The notes beneath the pieces were generated by a model. It saw only the letters and a program-made list of their open reading frames with translations, was not told where the DNA came from and did not search any database. A program made the position numbers and the translations under genes. A DNA stretch of 41,389 nt from Pseudomonadota bacterium (GTDB taxonomy: Bacteria; Pseudomonadota; Gammaproteobacteria; Burkholderiales; Burkholderiaceae_C): positions 1 through 41,389 of the forward strand of contig JAFECU010000305.1 of NCBI GenBank assembly GCA_018242005.1, in the 5' to 3' direction. This document shows positions 26,156 through 35,083 of this stretch, in pieces (the first letter of the stretch is position 1; each line of letters starts with the position of its first letter).

Positions 26156-27228
26156 CAGCGCGCCCCTCCCCTGGAGCCGATCCAGCGCACGCGGTAGGCG
26201 ATCAGCGTGTCGCAGGCCAGCAGCGTAAACAGCAGCAGGCCCTGAAACACCCCCGTGAGCGATTTAGGCAGGCCCAGGCGCGACTGCGCCAGTTCCCCCC
26301 CGATATAGAACATGCTCATGAGCAGCGCCGACAGCACCATGCCCACCGGGTGCAGCCGGCCCACGAAGGCCACGATGATGGCCGCAAATCCGTAGCCCGC
26401 CGGCACATAGGGCGTGAGCTGGCCGATCGGCCCCGCCACCTCCAGCGCACCCGCCATGCCCGCCGTCGCGCCCGAGATCAGCAGCGCCACCCAAAGCGCG
26501 CGGCGCGAGGAAAAGCCCGCGTAGCGCGCCGCCGCCGGCGCCAGGCCGCCCACCTGCAGCGCAAAGCCCGCGCGCGTGCGAAACAGGAACATCCACAGCA
26601 GCAGCGCCCCGACGAGCGCCAGCGGCAAGCCGATCGTCACGCGCGAGGATGCGAACAGCTTGGGCATCTGAGTGACGCGCTCGAACATGCGCGTCTGCGG
26701 GAAGTTGTAGCCCATGGGGTCCTTCCAGGGCCCATAGACAAGATAGCTGAGCAGCAAGGTGGCCACGTAGACCAGCATCAGGCTGACCAGGATCTCGTTG
26801 GCGTTGAAGCGGTCGCGCAAGAGCGCCGTGATGCCCGCCCACACCATGCCGCCGAGCATGCCGGCCACCAGGATGGCCGCCACGATCCACGGCCCGGTCC
26901 CCTTGTCGGCCAGCAGCGCGATGCCGCCCGCGGCCAGGGCGCCGATCACATACTGCCCCTCGGCACCAATGTTCCAGACGTTGGAGCGAAAGCACACGGC
27001 CAGGCCCAGCGCGATGAGCAGCAGCGGCGTGGACTTGAGTGCCAGCTCGCCGAGCGCATAGGGCGACTTGACGGGCTCCCAGAAAAACACCTGCAGCGCG
27101 CGCACAGGGTCCTTGCCCAGGGCCGCAAACAGCGCCACGCCGATCAGCACCGTGATTGCCAGAGCCAGCAGGGGCGAACCATAGGCCCACAGGCGCGAGG
27201 CCTGGGGGCGTGCCTCAAGCTTGAGCAT
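26155..27228 (-). CDS. ABC transporter permease (NupP/YufP-like)
   Basis: A 357-residue inner-membrane permease. It has an N-terminal helix after a short Lys/Arg leader, multiple further helices, and the conserved FRSNVWNIGAEGQYVIGALAAG segment typical of this family. It overlaps the ATPase gene end by 14 bases and the next permease by 3. Confidence 0.92.
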   Translation of the reverse strand: MLKLEARPQASRLWAYGSPLLALAITVLIGVALFAALGKDPVRALQVFFWEPVKSPYALGELALKSTPLLLIALGLAVCFRSNVWNIGAEGQYVIGALAAGGIALLADKGTGPWIVAAILVAGMLGGMVWAGITALLRDRFNANEILVSLMLVYVATLLLSYLVYGPWKDPMGYNFPQTRMFERVTQMPKLFASSRVTIGLPLALVGALLLWMFLFRTRAGFALQVGGLAPAAARYAGFSSRRALWVALLISGATAGMAGALEVAGPIGQLTPYVPAGYGFAAIIVAFVGRLHPVGMVLSALLMSMFYIGGELAQSRLGLPKSLTGVFQGLLLFTLLACDTLIAYRVRWIGSRGGAR

Positions 27229-28822
27229 GCTCGCCCTCCCCGCCCACGGCGCCTGCAGCGCCCGCCAGATGGGCCTGCACCTCGGCGTGCCACAGCCCGC
27301 TCATCCATTCGCCGATGCGCGCCACCGTCGCCTCGGCGCGCGGCACGCTGGGCGACAGCCGCCCCTTGGCCAGCACATGCAGCCGGTCACAGATCTCGAA
27401 CAATTCGTCCAGCTCCTCGCTCACCACCAGAACGGCGCAGCCCTGGTCGCGCAGCCGCAGGATCTCGCCGCGGATCTGCGCCGCCGCGCCCACGTCCACG
27501 CCCCAGGTGGGTTGCGAGACGATGAACAGCTTGGGCCCGGCCTCGATCTCGCGCCCCACGATGAATTTCTGCAGGTTGCCGCCCGACAGCGACTGCGCCG
27601 CCGCGTCGGGCCCGCCCGCCTTGACCTGAAAGCGCGCGATGATGGCGCGCGCCTGCTCATCGAGCCGCCCCATGCGCAGCCAGCCACCGGCGCCCACGGC
27701 GTCGCTGCGCGTGAGCAGCAGGTTGTGCGCCAGGCTCATGCTGGGCACGGCGCCGCGGCCCAGGCGCTCCTCGGGCACGAAATGCAGGCCCAGGGCGCGC
27801 CGGCGGCGTGGGCCTTGGCGCCCGGCGCTCTTGCCCGCGAGCTGCACCATGTCCGGTGCGGCGCGAAGGTCTTCGCCCGACAGGGCGTAGAGCAGCTCCT
27901 TTTGCCCGTTGCCGGATATGCCCGCAATGCCCACCACCTCGCCCGCGCGCACGGCCAGGTCGATGTCGATGAGCGCCACGCCGAACGGGTCGGCCGCGGG
28001 CAGGCTCAGGCCCTGGGTGCGCAGCACCACCTCGCCGGCATTGCCCGCCCTGTGGGCCAGTTGCGGCGGCTCGGCACCGATCATCATGCGCGAGAGCGAG
28101 GCGTTCGACTCCTGCGACGGATCGCACACGCCCGTGACCTTGCCGCCGCGCATCACCGTGCAGGCGGTGCACAGCGCGCGAATTTCATGCAGCTTGTGGC
28201 TGATGTAGAGGATGGAGCAGCCTTCGCCGGCAAGCTTTTTCAGCACCACGAAGAGCTTGTCCACCGCCTGCGGCGTCAGCACCGAGGTGGGCTCGTCCAG
28301 GATCAGGAGCCTTGGCTGGGTGAGCAGCGCCCGGATGATCTCCACGCGCTGCATCTCACCCACACTCAAGGTATGCACGGGGCGCTGCGGGTCTATGTCC
28401 AGGCCGTACTCGGACGCCGTGGCGCTGATGCGCCGCGCCACCTCGGCCAGCGGCACGCTTCTGTCCTGGCCCAGCCAGACGTTCTCGGCCACGGTCAGCG
28501 TGTCGAACAGGCTGAAATGCTGGAACACCATGGCAATGCCGAGCCGGCGCGCCTCCTGCGGGTTTCTGACCTGCACGGGCCGGCCGTCGAACAGCACCTG
28601 CCCGGCATCGGGCTTGACGGCGCCGTAGATGATCTTCATCAGCGTGGACTTGCCCGCACCGTTCTCGCCCAGCACCGCATGCACCTCGCCGGGCTGCACC
28701 GCCAGCGACACGTCATCGTTGGCCACGACGGCCGGATAGCGCTTGGTGATGCCCGTCAACTGCAGCCGCGGCGGCGTTCCCGCGGCGGCCGCGGCGCAAG
28801 CAGAGTGGGGCGTGGAATTCAT
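27215..28822 (-). CDS. ABC transporter ATP-binding protein (two ABC domains)
   Basis: A 535-residue tandem ATPase of the sugar/nucleoside (RbsA/YufO) class. The first ABC domain has Walker A GENGAGKST (about 53-61), Q-loop, signature LSVGEMQRVEI and Walker B LLILDEPT. The second domain lacks a classical Walker A (GISGNGQKE instead) and has LSGGNLQKFIVGRE, as usual in this class. It is the first gene of the BMP transporter operon; AGGAGA lies about 10 bases upstream of the ATG on the minus strand. Confidence 0.93.
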   Translation of the reverse strand: MNSTPHSACAAAAAGTPPRLQLTGITKRYPAVVANDDVSLAVQPGEVHAVLGENGAGKSTLMKIIYGAVKPDAGQVLFDGRPVQVRNPQEARRLGIAMVFQHFSLFDTLTVAENVWLGQDRSVPLAEVARRISATASEYGLDIDPQRPVHTLSVGEMQRVEIIRALLTQPRLLILDEPTSVLTPQAVDKLFVVLKKLAGEGCSILYISHKLHEIRALCTACTVMRGGKVTGVCDPSQESNASLSRMMIGAEPPQLAHRAGNAGEVVLRTQGLSLPAADPFGVALIDIDLAVRAGEVVGIAGISGNGQKELLYALSGEDLRAAPDMVQLAGKSAGRQGPRRRRALGLHFVPEERLGRGAVPSMSLAHNLLLTRSDAVGAGGWLRMGRLDEQARAIIARFQVKAGGPDAAAQSLSGGNLQKFIVGREIEAGPKLFIVSQPTWGVDVGAAAQIRGEILRLRDQGCAVLVVSEELDELFEICDRLHVLAKGRLSPSVPRAEATVARIGEWMSGLWHAEVQAHLAGAAGAVGGEGEHAQA

Positions 28823-28861
28823 GGCGCGATTGTCTCCTAGATTTTGCAGCGCCTCCTTGAG

Positions 28862-28915
28862 TCAAAAACGGAGGTGGCGCCGACACAATGCACGCCGGCA
28901 GCTAGCCTTTTAGTA
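28862..28915 (-). repeat. Dispersed palindrome (copy 6)
   Basis: On the minus strand this reads GGCTAGCTGCCGGCGTGC, then GGCGCCACCTCCG and a T run. It lies between the diguanylate cyclase stop and the ATPase gene start. Confidence 0.55.
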
Positions 28916-28943
28916 GTGATGGGGCGCTGCCGCGCCCCATCAC
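28916..28943. other. Hairpin overlapping the diguanylate cyclase stop codon
   Basis: A 12-bp stem (GTGATGGGGCGC, 28916-28927, with GCGCCCCATCAC, 28932-28943) and a 4-base loop overlap the stop of the diguanylate cyclase on the minus strand. No clear T tract follows, so termination is uncertain. Confidence 0.4.
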
Positions 28944-31039
28944 GCAACCGCGCGCACCGCGCCCAGGTGAATGCGGTTGCGCCCGGCGCGCTTGGCCTCG
29001 TAGCAGGCCATGTCGGCCGCGTGCAGCACGGCCGACACATCGCGCAGCCCCGGCACCAGGGGCACCAGGCCGATGCTCAGGCCCAGCGTAAAGCCACGGC
29101 CTTGGTAGGCGGGCTCCCAGGCCTGTACGGCCGCACGCAGCCGCTCGGCCAGGGCCTGACCACGCGCCGGACCGGCGCCGGGCAGCAGCACGGCGAATTC
29201 ATCGCCCCCCAGGCGCGCTGCCCAGCCGGTCTGGCGCACCTCGGCCTCAAGCAGGCGCGCCAGATGGCGCAGCACGGCATCGCCCACGTCGCGGCCTGCC
29301 GCGTCGTTGACCACGGTGAAATGGTCCAGGTCCAGGAACAGCAGCACGCCGCCGGCCTCCTCGGCGGCCAACGGCGACGATTGCGGCCCGCGCTGGGCCC
29401 GCTCGGCCAGAAACACCTGGAGTCGGCGCTCGAACTCGGCGTGATCCAGCAGCTGGGTCAGGCTGTCGTGCGTGCGTTCCCAGGCCTGCTGCAGGCGCGC
29501 CTCACGCTCGGCCGTGCAGTCCAACAACGTCCATACCTGGCCGCGCCCGGGGTCGCCGGGCAAGATCGGCTGGCCATGGACATGGGCCCACAGCGTGCCC
29601 CCATCCTGGCGCAGCAGGGGCAGCTCGCCGTCGAAGACACCATGCGCCGCAAACTCCGCATGGACCTGCTGCGCCACGTCCACCCCTTCCTGCGAGGCCA
29701 GCAGCTCCAGCAGGTTGCGCCCCTGCAGTTGCGCCGGCTCATAGCCCAGCAGGTGACAGGCCTGCAGGCTGACCGCCTCGACGTGCTCGGCGCGCGTGAG
29801 TGCCAGGCCCAGCGGCACATGCTCCAGCAGCGCCTGCAGCTGGCACTCCAGGGTCTGAACGCCACGCCGGTCCTGGCGCTGGCCGTCCAGCAGCCGGGTG
29901 CACACGCGCACCACGTCGTCCACCTCGCCCGACGAGCGAGGCCAGGGCTGATCGCCGCAAGCCTCGCCTTCGCCATGTGCCTGGCCATCGCTTTCCAGCA
30001 CCGCCCGGGCGCGCCGGCGCAGCAGCGCCAGCGGCCTTGCGAGCCAGACCATGGTCGCCAGCGCCAGCACGCAGACCGTCCCCGTGACTTCAGCCGCCAG
30101 CCACCAGGCGCGGCGCTGCGCGCCGTGCAGTGGCTCCAGCATGGTCTGCGCATCGCTCACGCGCGCCACCAGCCACTGCGGCATGGGCACGCTGGCCAGG
30201 CTCACCACATAGGCGCCCTGCAGCTGTGTCACCGCCGCGCCGGCCAGGGGCTGGTCGGCGTTGCGCCAGCGCGCGAAGACCTCGCCCAGACCGGGCTCGT
30301 CGCTCACCTGGCCCAGCACGCGCTCCAGATGGGGGTGCGAGAGGATCACCCCGTCGCGCGTGAACACGATGAGGCGTGAGTCACTGCGATCGGGCAGCGC
30401 CAGCGATTGCGGCAACAGCCCCTGGGACTGCAGCCGCAGCACGCCGGCGACTGCCCCTATGACCCGCCCCTCGCCACGCAGCAGCGGCATGGTGAACATC
30501 ACACGGGCGTCGGCGGCGCTGCTGCCGATCAGGCCCGAGACCAGCGGCTTGCCGTTGAGCAGGGTGCGCACCAGGTAGTCGCGCTCCACCGGATCGAGGT
30601 CCGAGGCCTGGGCCAGGCGGCCATAGCGCAGGTTGACACTCAGGTCTCCATCCTTGCGCGCCACCTGCATGGCGTCGAAGAAGCGCACGGCCGGCAGGCC
30701 CTGTTGCAGCAGCCATTCCAGCGAGGCCGGCGAGTCCAGCAGCTCGGGCGTGATGCTGTCGGCCACGGTGGAGAGCACCTTCTGGCTTTGCTCGATCTTG
30801 CTGCCCAGCAGGCGCGCCACCAACTCCACCTCGTCGTTTTGCTGGCTCACCACGCGATCCATATTGTCCTGGCCGATGGCATGCGACACCCACCAGGCGG
30901 ACAGGCTGCCGCAGAGCACGATCGCCAGGGCCGCCACCAGCAGCAGCTTGCGCACCAGAGGCCCCGGAAACCACGGGGCCATGCCCGCATCTTCGGGCTC
31001 CGGCTCCCACAGCGCTGCGGCCTGCTCGGGCGGGGTCAT
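28940..31039 (-). CDS. Diguanylate cyclase with Cache-like sensor and GGDEF domain
   Basis: A 699-residue membrane sensor. TM1 is at about 30-50, followed by a periplasmic Cache-like domain (about 55-300), TM2 at about 315-335, a PAS-like region (about 385-520) and a C-terminal GGDEF domain with canonical RLGGDEF at about 609-615. It should make c-di-GMP from GTP. The inhibitory I-site RxxD is degenerate: RQTG stands where RxxD is expected. No EAL domain is present. The start at MTPPEQ is chosen because the extra 42 upstream residues are Cys/Arg-rich and not membrane-protein-like. It is separate from its neighbours. Confidence 0.87.
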   Translation of the reverse strand: MTPPEQAAALWEPEPEDAGMAPWFPGPLVRKLLLVAALAIVLCGSLSAWWVSHAIGQDNMDRVVSQQNDEVELVARLLGSKIEQSQKVLSTVADSITPELLDSPASLEWLLQQGLPAVRFFDAMQVARKDGDLSVNLRYGRLAQASDLDPVERDYLVRTLLNGKPLVSGLIGSSAADARVMFTMPLLRGEGRVIGAVAGVLRLQSQGLLPQSLALPDRSDSRLIVFTRDGVILSHPHLERVLGQVSDEPGLGEVFARWRNADQPLAGAAVTQLQGAYVVSLASVPMPQWLVARVSDAQTMLEPLHGAQRRAWWLAAEVTGTVCVLALATMVWLARPLALLRRRARAVLESDGQAHGEGEACGDQPWPRSSGEVDDVVRVCTRLLDGQRQDRRGVQTLECQLQALLEHVPLGLALTRAEHVEAVSLQACHLLGYEPAQLQGRNLLELLASQEGVDVAQQVHAEFAAHGVFDGELPLLRQDGGTLWAHVHGQPILPGDPGRGQVWTLLDCTAEREARLQQAWERTHDSLTQLLDHAEFERRLQVFLAERAQRGPQSSPLAAEEAGGVLLFLDLDHFTVVNDAAGRDVGDAVLRHLARLLEAEVRQTGWAARLGGDEFAVLLPGAGPARGQALAERLRAAVQAWEPAYQGRGFTLGLSIGLVPLVPGLRDVSAVLHAADMACYEAKRAGRNRIHLGAVRAVA

Positions 31040-31377
31040 GGGTGCTCCGCGGTCAAAGCGCCCGGGGCAAGGCAATCGGTGAAGGCACGTGGCATGGGGC
31101 AGCTGGCTATTGACGGCCTCGGCGAGGCATCGAGGTGCGAGCCAATATAAGCAGCGCCTTGCCACCCCGGCTTGGGTGGAACCCTGGAAGAGATGCAGGA
31201 AAAACCCTGAGAAGCGCGCAATATGCGGCCGGAGCGAAACAAATAGACGCTTTTTTGCCTATTTTGTTTGAGACAGTCAGATTTGTTTACGCTGCGGGCG
31301 CGGGCGTTGCCGCGTCGTTGGGCGCCAAGGGCAAAAGTCCGCCGAACGGCCGGCCCATGCCTTCGAAAGGGACGGTT
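31040..31377. other. Intergenic region with hairpin and AT-rich inverted repeat
   Basis: About 340 bases without a supported gene; short reading frames here lack ribosome binding sites and family features. It contains a small hairpin (CCACCC/GGGTGG, 31162-31179) and an unusual AT-rich inverted repeat (AAACAAATAG at 31237-31246 with CTATTTTGTTT at 31259-31269). It probably holds the diguanylate cyclase promoter and the 3' end of the Crp/Fnr gene. Confidence 0.5.
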
Positions 31378-32001
31378 CTAAAAACCCGCCACCATTTGCA
31401 GCGCTCGCGGCTGCGGCAGATTCAGCACATTGCCCGTGCCGGCGATGAGGCCATGCTCGCGCAGGTGGCGCAGCACCCGCGACAGGGTCTCGGGCGCGAT
31501 GCCGAGCTGCGCGGCGATCAGGCGCTTGCGCTGGTGCAGAGTCACGCGCAGCCCGCCGTCCTCGCCGTTGTGCGCATGGCGCAGCAACCACTGTGCGCAG
31601 CGCGCCTCGGCGTCCTGCGCCAGGCGGCTCACGGCGAGCTCGGTCTGCTGGCAATAGCCTATGGCCATGTCGCGCACCAGTGCCTGGGCCGCCTGCGGCA
31701 GATTGTCGAAGTTGCGTTTGAAGTCCTCCACCGGCATGCGGCGCAACTGCACGCGCGTGTCGGCCACCATGTCCACGGCGCAGGGCTGGTCCAGCAGGGC
31801 CGTGGCGGCGTCCAGCCAGAACGGCCCCTCGACCACGCCAAGCTGATGGCGCATCACGCCGTCCTCGCGCACGCCCAGCAGCACGCGGCCGCTGTCCAGG
31901 TAGAGCACCGAAGCCGGCTGCTGATGACGCTCGCGCAACACCTCACCCGCGGTGGCCACCTCGATCTGTATGGACTGGTTGGAGGAAGGAATGGGGAACA
32001 T
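31378..32001 (-). CDS. Crp/Fnr-family transcriptional regulator
   Basis: A 207-residue regulator with an N-terminal cyclic-nucleotide-binding-like fold (about 15-120), a long dimer helix, and a C-terminal helix-turn-helix. The recognition helix reads APETLSRVLRHL: E..SR matches the residues used by FNR to read TTGAT half-sites. The N-terminal Cys cluster needed for FNR's [4Fe-4S] is absent, so it is not an oxygen-sensing FNR; DNR/NnrR-like NO sensing or another signal is possible. The start is MFPIPSSN; a longer version would run back across its own upstream FNR-type box. That box at 32036 suggests autoregulation. Confidence 0.85.
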   Translation of the reverse strand: MFPIPSSNQSIQIEVATAGEVLRERHQQPASVLYLDSGRVLLGVREDGVMRHQLGVVEGPFWLDAATALLDQPCAVDMVADTRVQLRRMPVEDFKRNFDNLPQAAQALVRDMAIGYCQQTELAVSRLAQDAEARCAQWLLRHAHNGEDGGLRVTLHQRKRLIAAQLGIAPETLSRVLRHLREHGLIAGTGNVLNLPQPRALQMVAGF

Positions 32002-32035
32002 GGCCGCACTGTGCCGCGCACGCAGGGTCCGCGCT

Positions 32036-32049
32036 TTGAGCGAAATCAA
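32036..32049. promoter_or_regulatory. FNR/DNR-type box
   Basis: TTGAG-CGAA-ATCAA matches the TTGAT-N4-ATCAA consensus at nine of ten positions. It is centred about 41 bases upstream of the Crp/Fnr start and about 196 upstream of the divergent porin start, so it may control either. Confidence 0.65.
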
Positions 32050-32238
32050 ATGCGCGCCACGGCCCGGCGCGTAGCCATGGCGCAACAGTCGTCACGGGCG
32101 TGACAAAAAAACCGGGGCGAAACCCGTTGTAACCTGTGCGCCCTGCAAAAATCCAAGGATGATCGTATTTGTGTGCAGCTTTTGCATACAAAACAACCAC
32201 CCAACGCCGCTCTTCGTCGGCCATTCCCAAGGACTCAC

Positions 32239-33261
32239 ATGCCCAAGAAACTCATTGCCCTGGCGGCGGCAGCGCTGTGCTGCGGCGGCGCCTATGCCCA
32301 AAGTTCCGTGCAGGTCACCGGCCTGGCCGACGCGTATGTCGGCTCCATGAAGATGGCTGGCGACTCCGGCCGCAAGTCGGTCGTCAACAGCGGCGGCATG
32401 ACCACCTCGTGGTTTGGCTTCAAGGGCACGGAAGACCTCGGCGGCGGTCTCAAGGCCAGCTTCCAGCTGACCTCGTTCATCCAGGTCGATGACGGCACTC
32501 AGGGCCGCTTCAAGGGCGATACCTTCTTCTCGCGCGACGCCAATGTGAGCCTGTCGGGTGGTTTTGGCTCGGTGCTGCTGGGCCGGTGGATGTCGCCCAA
32601 CTTCCTGCCCTCGGTGGTGGCCAACCCCTTTGGCGACTCGTTCACCTTCTCGCCGCTGATCCTGCACATGGACGTGCCATTGTTCAACGCCTCGGGCTGG
32701 CAGGCCACCGTGCCCTCCGACACGGGATGGAGCAACCAGATCGCCTACACCACGCCGGACATCGGCGGTTTCAAGGCCAATCTGCAATACCAGTTTGGCG
32801 AACTGGCGGGCAACAACGGCAAGAAGAACATTGGAGCCAACTTCTTCTATTTCGGCGGCCCGCTGACACTGACTGGCTTCTACGAGCGCGCCCAGATCAG
32901 CAACCCCGGCCAGGGCGTCTACCTGGGCACGACCAAGAAGGACTGGATGCTGGCCGCAGCCTACGACTTCAAGGTCGTCAAGCCCTACCTGAGCTACGGC
33001 CAGGCCAAGGCCGACAACAATCCCAGCAAGGGCAAGACCTTGCAGCTGGGCGCGTCAGCCCCGGTGGCGGGCGGCAGTCTGCTGGCGTCCTGGGCCAAGA
33101 CCGAGATGACGGTCTCCGACCTCGACCGCAAGACCTTCACCCTGGGCTACGACTACTACCTGTCCAAGCGCACCGATGTGTACGCCATGTACATGAACGA
33201 CCGCATTACCAGCCAGACGACGGGCAACAGCTTCGGCGTGGGCGTTCGCCACCGCTTCTGA
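32239..33261 (+). CDS. General porin (Gram-negative porin family)
   Basis: A 340-residue outer-membrane beta-barrel porin. A signal peptide ends at AYA (residue 20), the mature part starts QSSVQVTGLADAYV, and it ends in GVRHRF with the terminal Phe typical of outer-membrane barrels. This matches the betaproteobacterial trimeric porin (Porin_4) layout with alternating hydrophobic strands. The start is at MPKKL with AAGGA upstream; the 22 extra in-frame codons lie in the promoter region. A strong terminator follows. Confidence 0.92.
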   Translation: MPKKLIALAAAALCCGGAYAQSSVQVTGLADAYVGSMKMAGDSGRKSVVNSGGMTTSWFGFKGTEDLGGGLKASFQLTSFIQVDDGTQGRFKGDTFFSRDANVSLSGGFGSVLLGRWMSPNFLPSVVANPFGDSFTFSPLILHMDVPLFNASGWQATVPSDTGWSNQIAYTTPDIGGFKANLQYQFGELAGNNGKKNIGANFFYFGGPLTLTGFYERAQISNPGQGVYLGTTKKDWMLAAAYDFKVVKPYLSYGQAKADNNPSKGKTLQLGASAPVAGGSLLASWAKTEMTVSDLDRKTFTLGYDYYLSKRTDVYAMYMNDRITSQTTGNSFGVGVRHRF

Positions 33262-33280
33262 CCGATACTTCCTGTCAGCA

Positions 33281-33315
33281 GGGCACGCGGGCTCATGGCC
33301 GCGTGCCCTTTGTGT
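33281..33315 (+). terminator. Rho-independent terminator after the porin
   Basis: GGGCACGCGG (33281-33290) and CCGCGTGCCC (33299-33308) form a 10-bp stem with an 8-base loop, followed by TTTGTGT. It separates the porin from the HIT gene. Confidence 0.88.
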
Positions 33316-33339
33316 ATTGGGCCCCCAGGAGAAGCACCC

Positions 33340-33777
33340 ATGCCCATGTTCGTCGATACCTCGCCCCCCGGCCAATGCATCTTCTGCCGCCTGGTGGCCG
33401 GTGAGATCCCCGCTGCCCTGGTGTACGAGGACGCGCTCACCATCGCCTTCATGGACATAGGCCAGGTCACGCCCGGCCATGTGCTCGTCGCCACCAGGCG
33501 CCACGCGGCCACGCTGCTGGAGACCACGCCCGAGGAGGCCGCCGCCGTGATGCAGACCGCACACCGCGTGGCGCAGGCCATCCAGACCGCGTTCAACCCG
33601 CCTGGGCTCACGCTGCTGCAGGCCAACGGCCCCCTGGGTGGTCAGACCGTGGCGCATTTCCACATGCATGTGGTGCCGCGCCACAAGGCCGACGGCATCG
33701 CCCTGACCTGGCCGCGCAAGGAACCGCCGGCCGCGGTGCTGGCCGACTACGCCGAGCGCCTGCGCGCGGCGCTCTAG
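33340..33777 (+). CDS. HIT-family nucleotide hydrolase/transferase
   Basis: A 145-residue histidine-triad protein with the HFHMHVVPRH active-site motif near residue 107 and CIFC near the N-terminus (a possible zinc site). Such proteins hydrolyse purine nucleoside phosphoramidates or related dinucleotides; the substrate here is unknown. The start is the ATG at 33340 with AGGAGA upstream; the 15 earlier codons are part of the terminator region. Confidence 0.9.
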   Translation: MPMFVDTSPPGQCIFCRLVAGEIPAALVYEDALTIAFMDIGQVTPGHVLVATRRHAATLLETTPEEAAAVMQTAHRVAQAIQTAFNPPGLTLLQANGPLGGQTVAHFHMHVVPRHKADGIALTWPRKEPPAAVLADYAERLRAAL

Positions 33778-33832
33778 CCACTGGCCTGGCTGCTGCGCGG
33801 GACAGGCAGACTCTGCTACGCTCGCCCGCACC

Positions 33833-35083
33833 ATGTCCGTCCCGTCCGCCGCCGTCGGCCCGCTGGGGGTGCAGCGCATGACCGTCCCCCCCGGCCTGGC
33901 CATCGTGGTGCTGGCCCTGCTGCTGAGCATCCAGCCCGTCACCACCGACCTCTACCTGCCCGCCCTGCCCGCGCTCACGCGCAGCCTGGGCGCACCCGTG
34001 GCCGCGGGCCAGCTCACGCTGTCTGCCCTGCTGCTGGCCTTTGGCTGCTCGCAGCTGGCCTGGGGGCCGCTGTCCGACCGCCTGGGCCGGCGGCCCGTGC
34101 TGCTCATGGGACTGGCGCTGTACACGCTGGCCTCGGTGGGCGCGGTGCTGGCTCCTTCCATGGAGCAGCTCGTGGCCTGGCGCACGCTGCAGGGCGCGGC
34201 CATGGGCGCGGTGGTGATGTGCGCCCGCGCCATCGTGCGCGACCTGTATACGCCGCTGGCGGGGGCGCGCGCCATGTCCAAGGCACTCTCCGGCCTGGGG
34301 ATCATCGCCTGTCTGTGCGCGCCCCTGGGCGGGCTTCTGACCGAGTGGCTGGGCTGGCGCGTGGCGCTGCTGGCGCTCACGGCCTACGCCGTGGCCACGC
34401 TGGCCCTGGTGGCGCTGCGCCTGCCCGAGACGCTGCACCAGCGCAACCCCGACGCCCTGCGCCCGGCCACCCTGGTGCGCACCTGGGCGCGGGTGCTGCG
34501 CTCGCCCACGTTCTGGGCCTTTTCGTTGCAGACCACGGCAAGCTACGGCGGGCTGTTCACCTTCCTGGCGGCCTCGTCCTTCGTCTACATCGAGGTGCTC
34601 GGCCATACGCGCACACAGTATGGGCTGGTGCTGCTGTCGACGGCCTTGGCCTATCTGCTGGGCACGCTGCTGTGCCGGCGGCTGCTGGCGCGCCGGGGCC
34701 TCAGGCGCACGGTGGCCATCGCCGGCGCCCTGAGTGCCAGCGGCGGGCTGCTGATGCTGCTGGCTGCCGCCCTGGGCTGGCACAGGGTGGAGGCGCTGCT
34801 GCCGCCGTTCTACCTGTTCATGCTGGGCCATGGCATACACCAGCCCTGCGGGCAGTCGGGCGCCGTGGGGCCGTTCCCGCAGGCGGCGGGCGTGGCCTCG
34901 GCGCTCAACGGCTTCATGATGATGCTGGCGGCCTTCGCCATCGGCCGCTGGCTGGGCGGGGCGCTGGACGGCACCGTCTGGCCGCTGGTGCAGGGCGTGG
35001 CCCTGTGGTCGGTGCTGCTGGCCGCCATCACCTGGACGCTGGTGCAGCGCCACGCACCGCAGGAGCCCGCCCATGGCCGCTGA
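33833..35083 (+). CDS. Bcr/CflA-type MFS drug efflux transporter
   Basis: A 416-residue inner-membrane protein with about 12 TM helices. The Bcr/CflA pattern is clear: [11 protein letters not shown] after TM1 (about 40-50) and the [14 protein letters not shown] loop between TM2 and TM3. The family exports drugs such as bicyclomycin or other small molecules. Its 3' end overlaps miaA by 11 bases, so miaA translation may be coupled. Confidence 0.92.
   Translation: MSVPSAAVGPLGVQRMTVPPGLAIVVLALLLSIQPVTTDLYLPALPALTRSLGAPVAAGQLTLSALLLAFGCSQLAWGPLSDRLGRRPVLLMGLALYTLASVGAVLAPSMEQLVAWRTLQGAAMGAVVMCARAIVRDLYTPLAGARAMSKALSGLGIIACLCAPLGGLLTEWLGWRVALLALTAYAVATLALVALRLPETLHQRNPDALRPATLVRTWARVLRSPTFWAFSLQTTASYGGLFTFLAASSFVYIEVLGHTRTQYGLVLLSTALAYLLGTLLCRRLLARRGLRRTVAIAGALSASGGLLMLLAAALGWHRVEALLPPFYLFMLGHGIHQPCGQSGAVGPFPQAAGVASALNGFMMMLAAFAIGRWLGGALDGTVWPLVQGVALWSVLLAAITWTLVQRHAPQEPAHGR

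Noticed and set aside
24293-26197. 634-codon plus-strand frame over the BMP and permease genes
   Set aside because: It spans several real minus-strand genes and their intergenic gap, and has no domain features.
31135-32103. 322-codon plus-strand frame between the diguanylate cyclase and porin
   Set aside because: Antisense to the Crp/Fnr regulator, composition typical of a shadow, and its start lies in unremarkable intergenic DNA.
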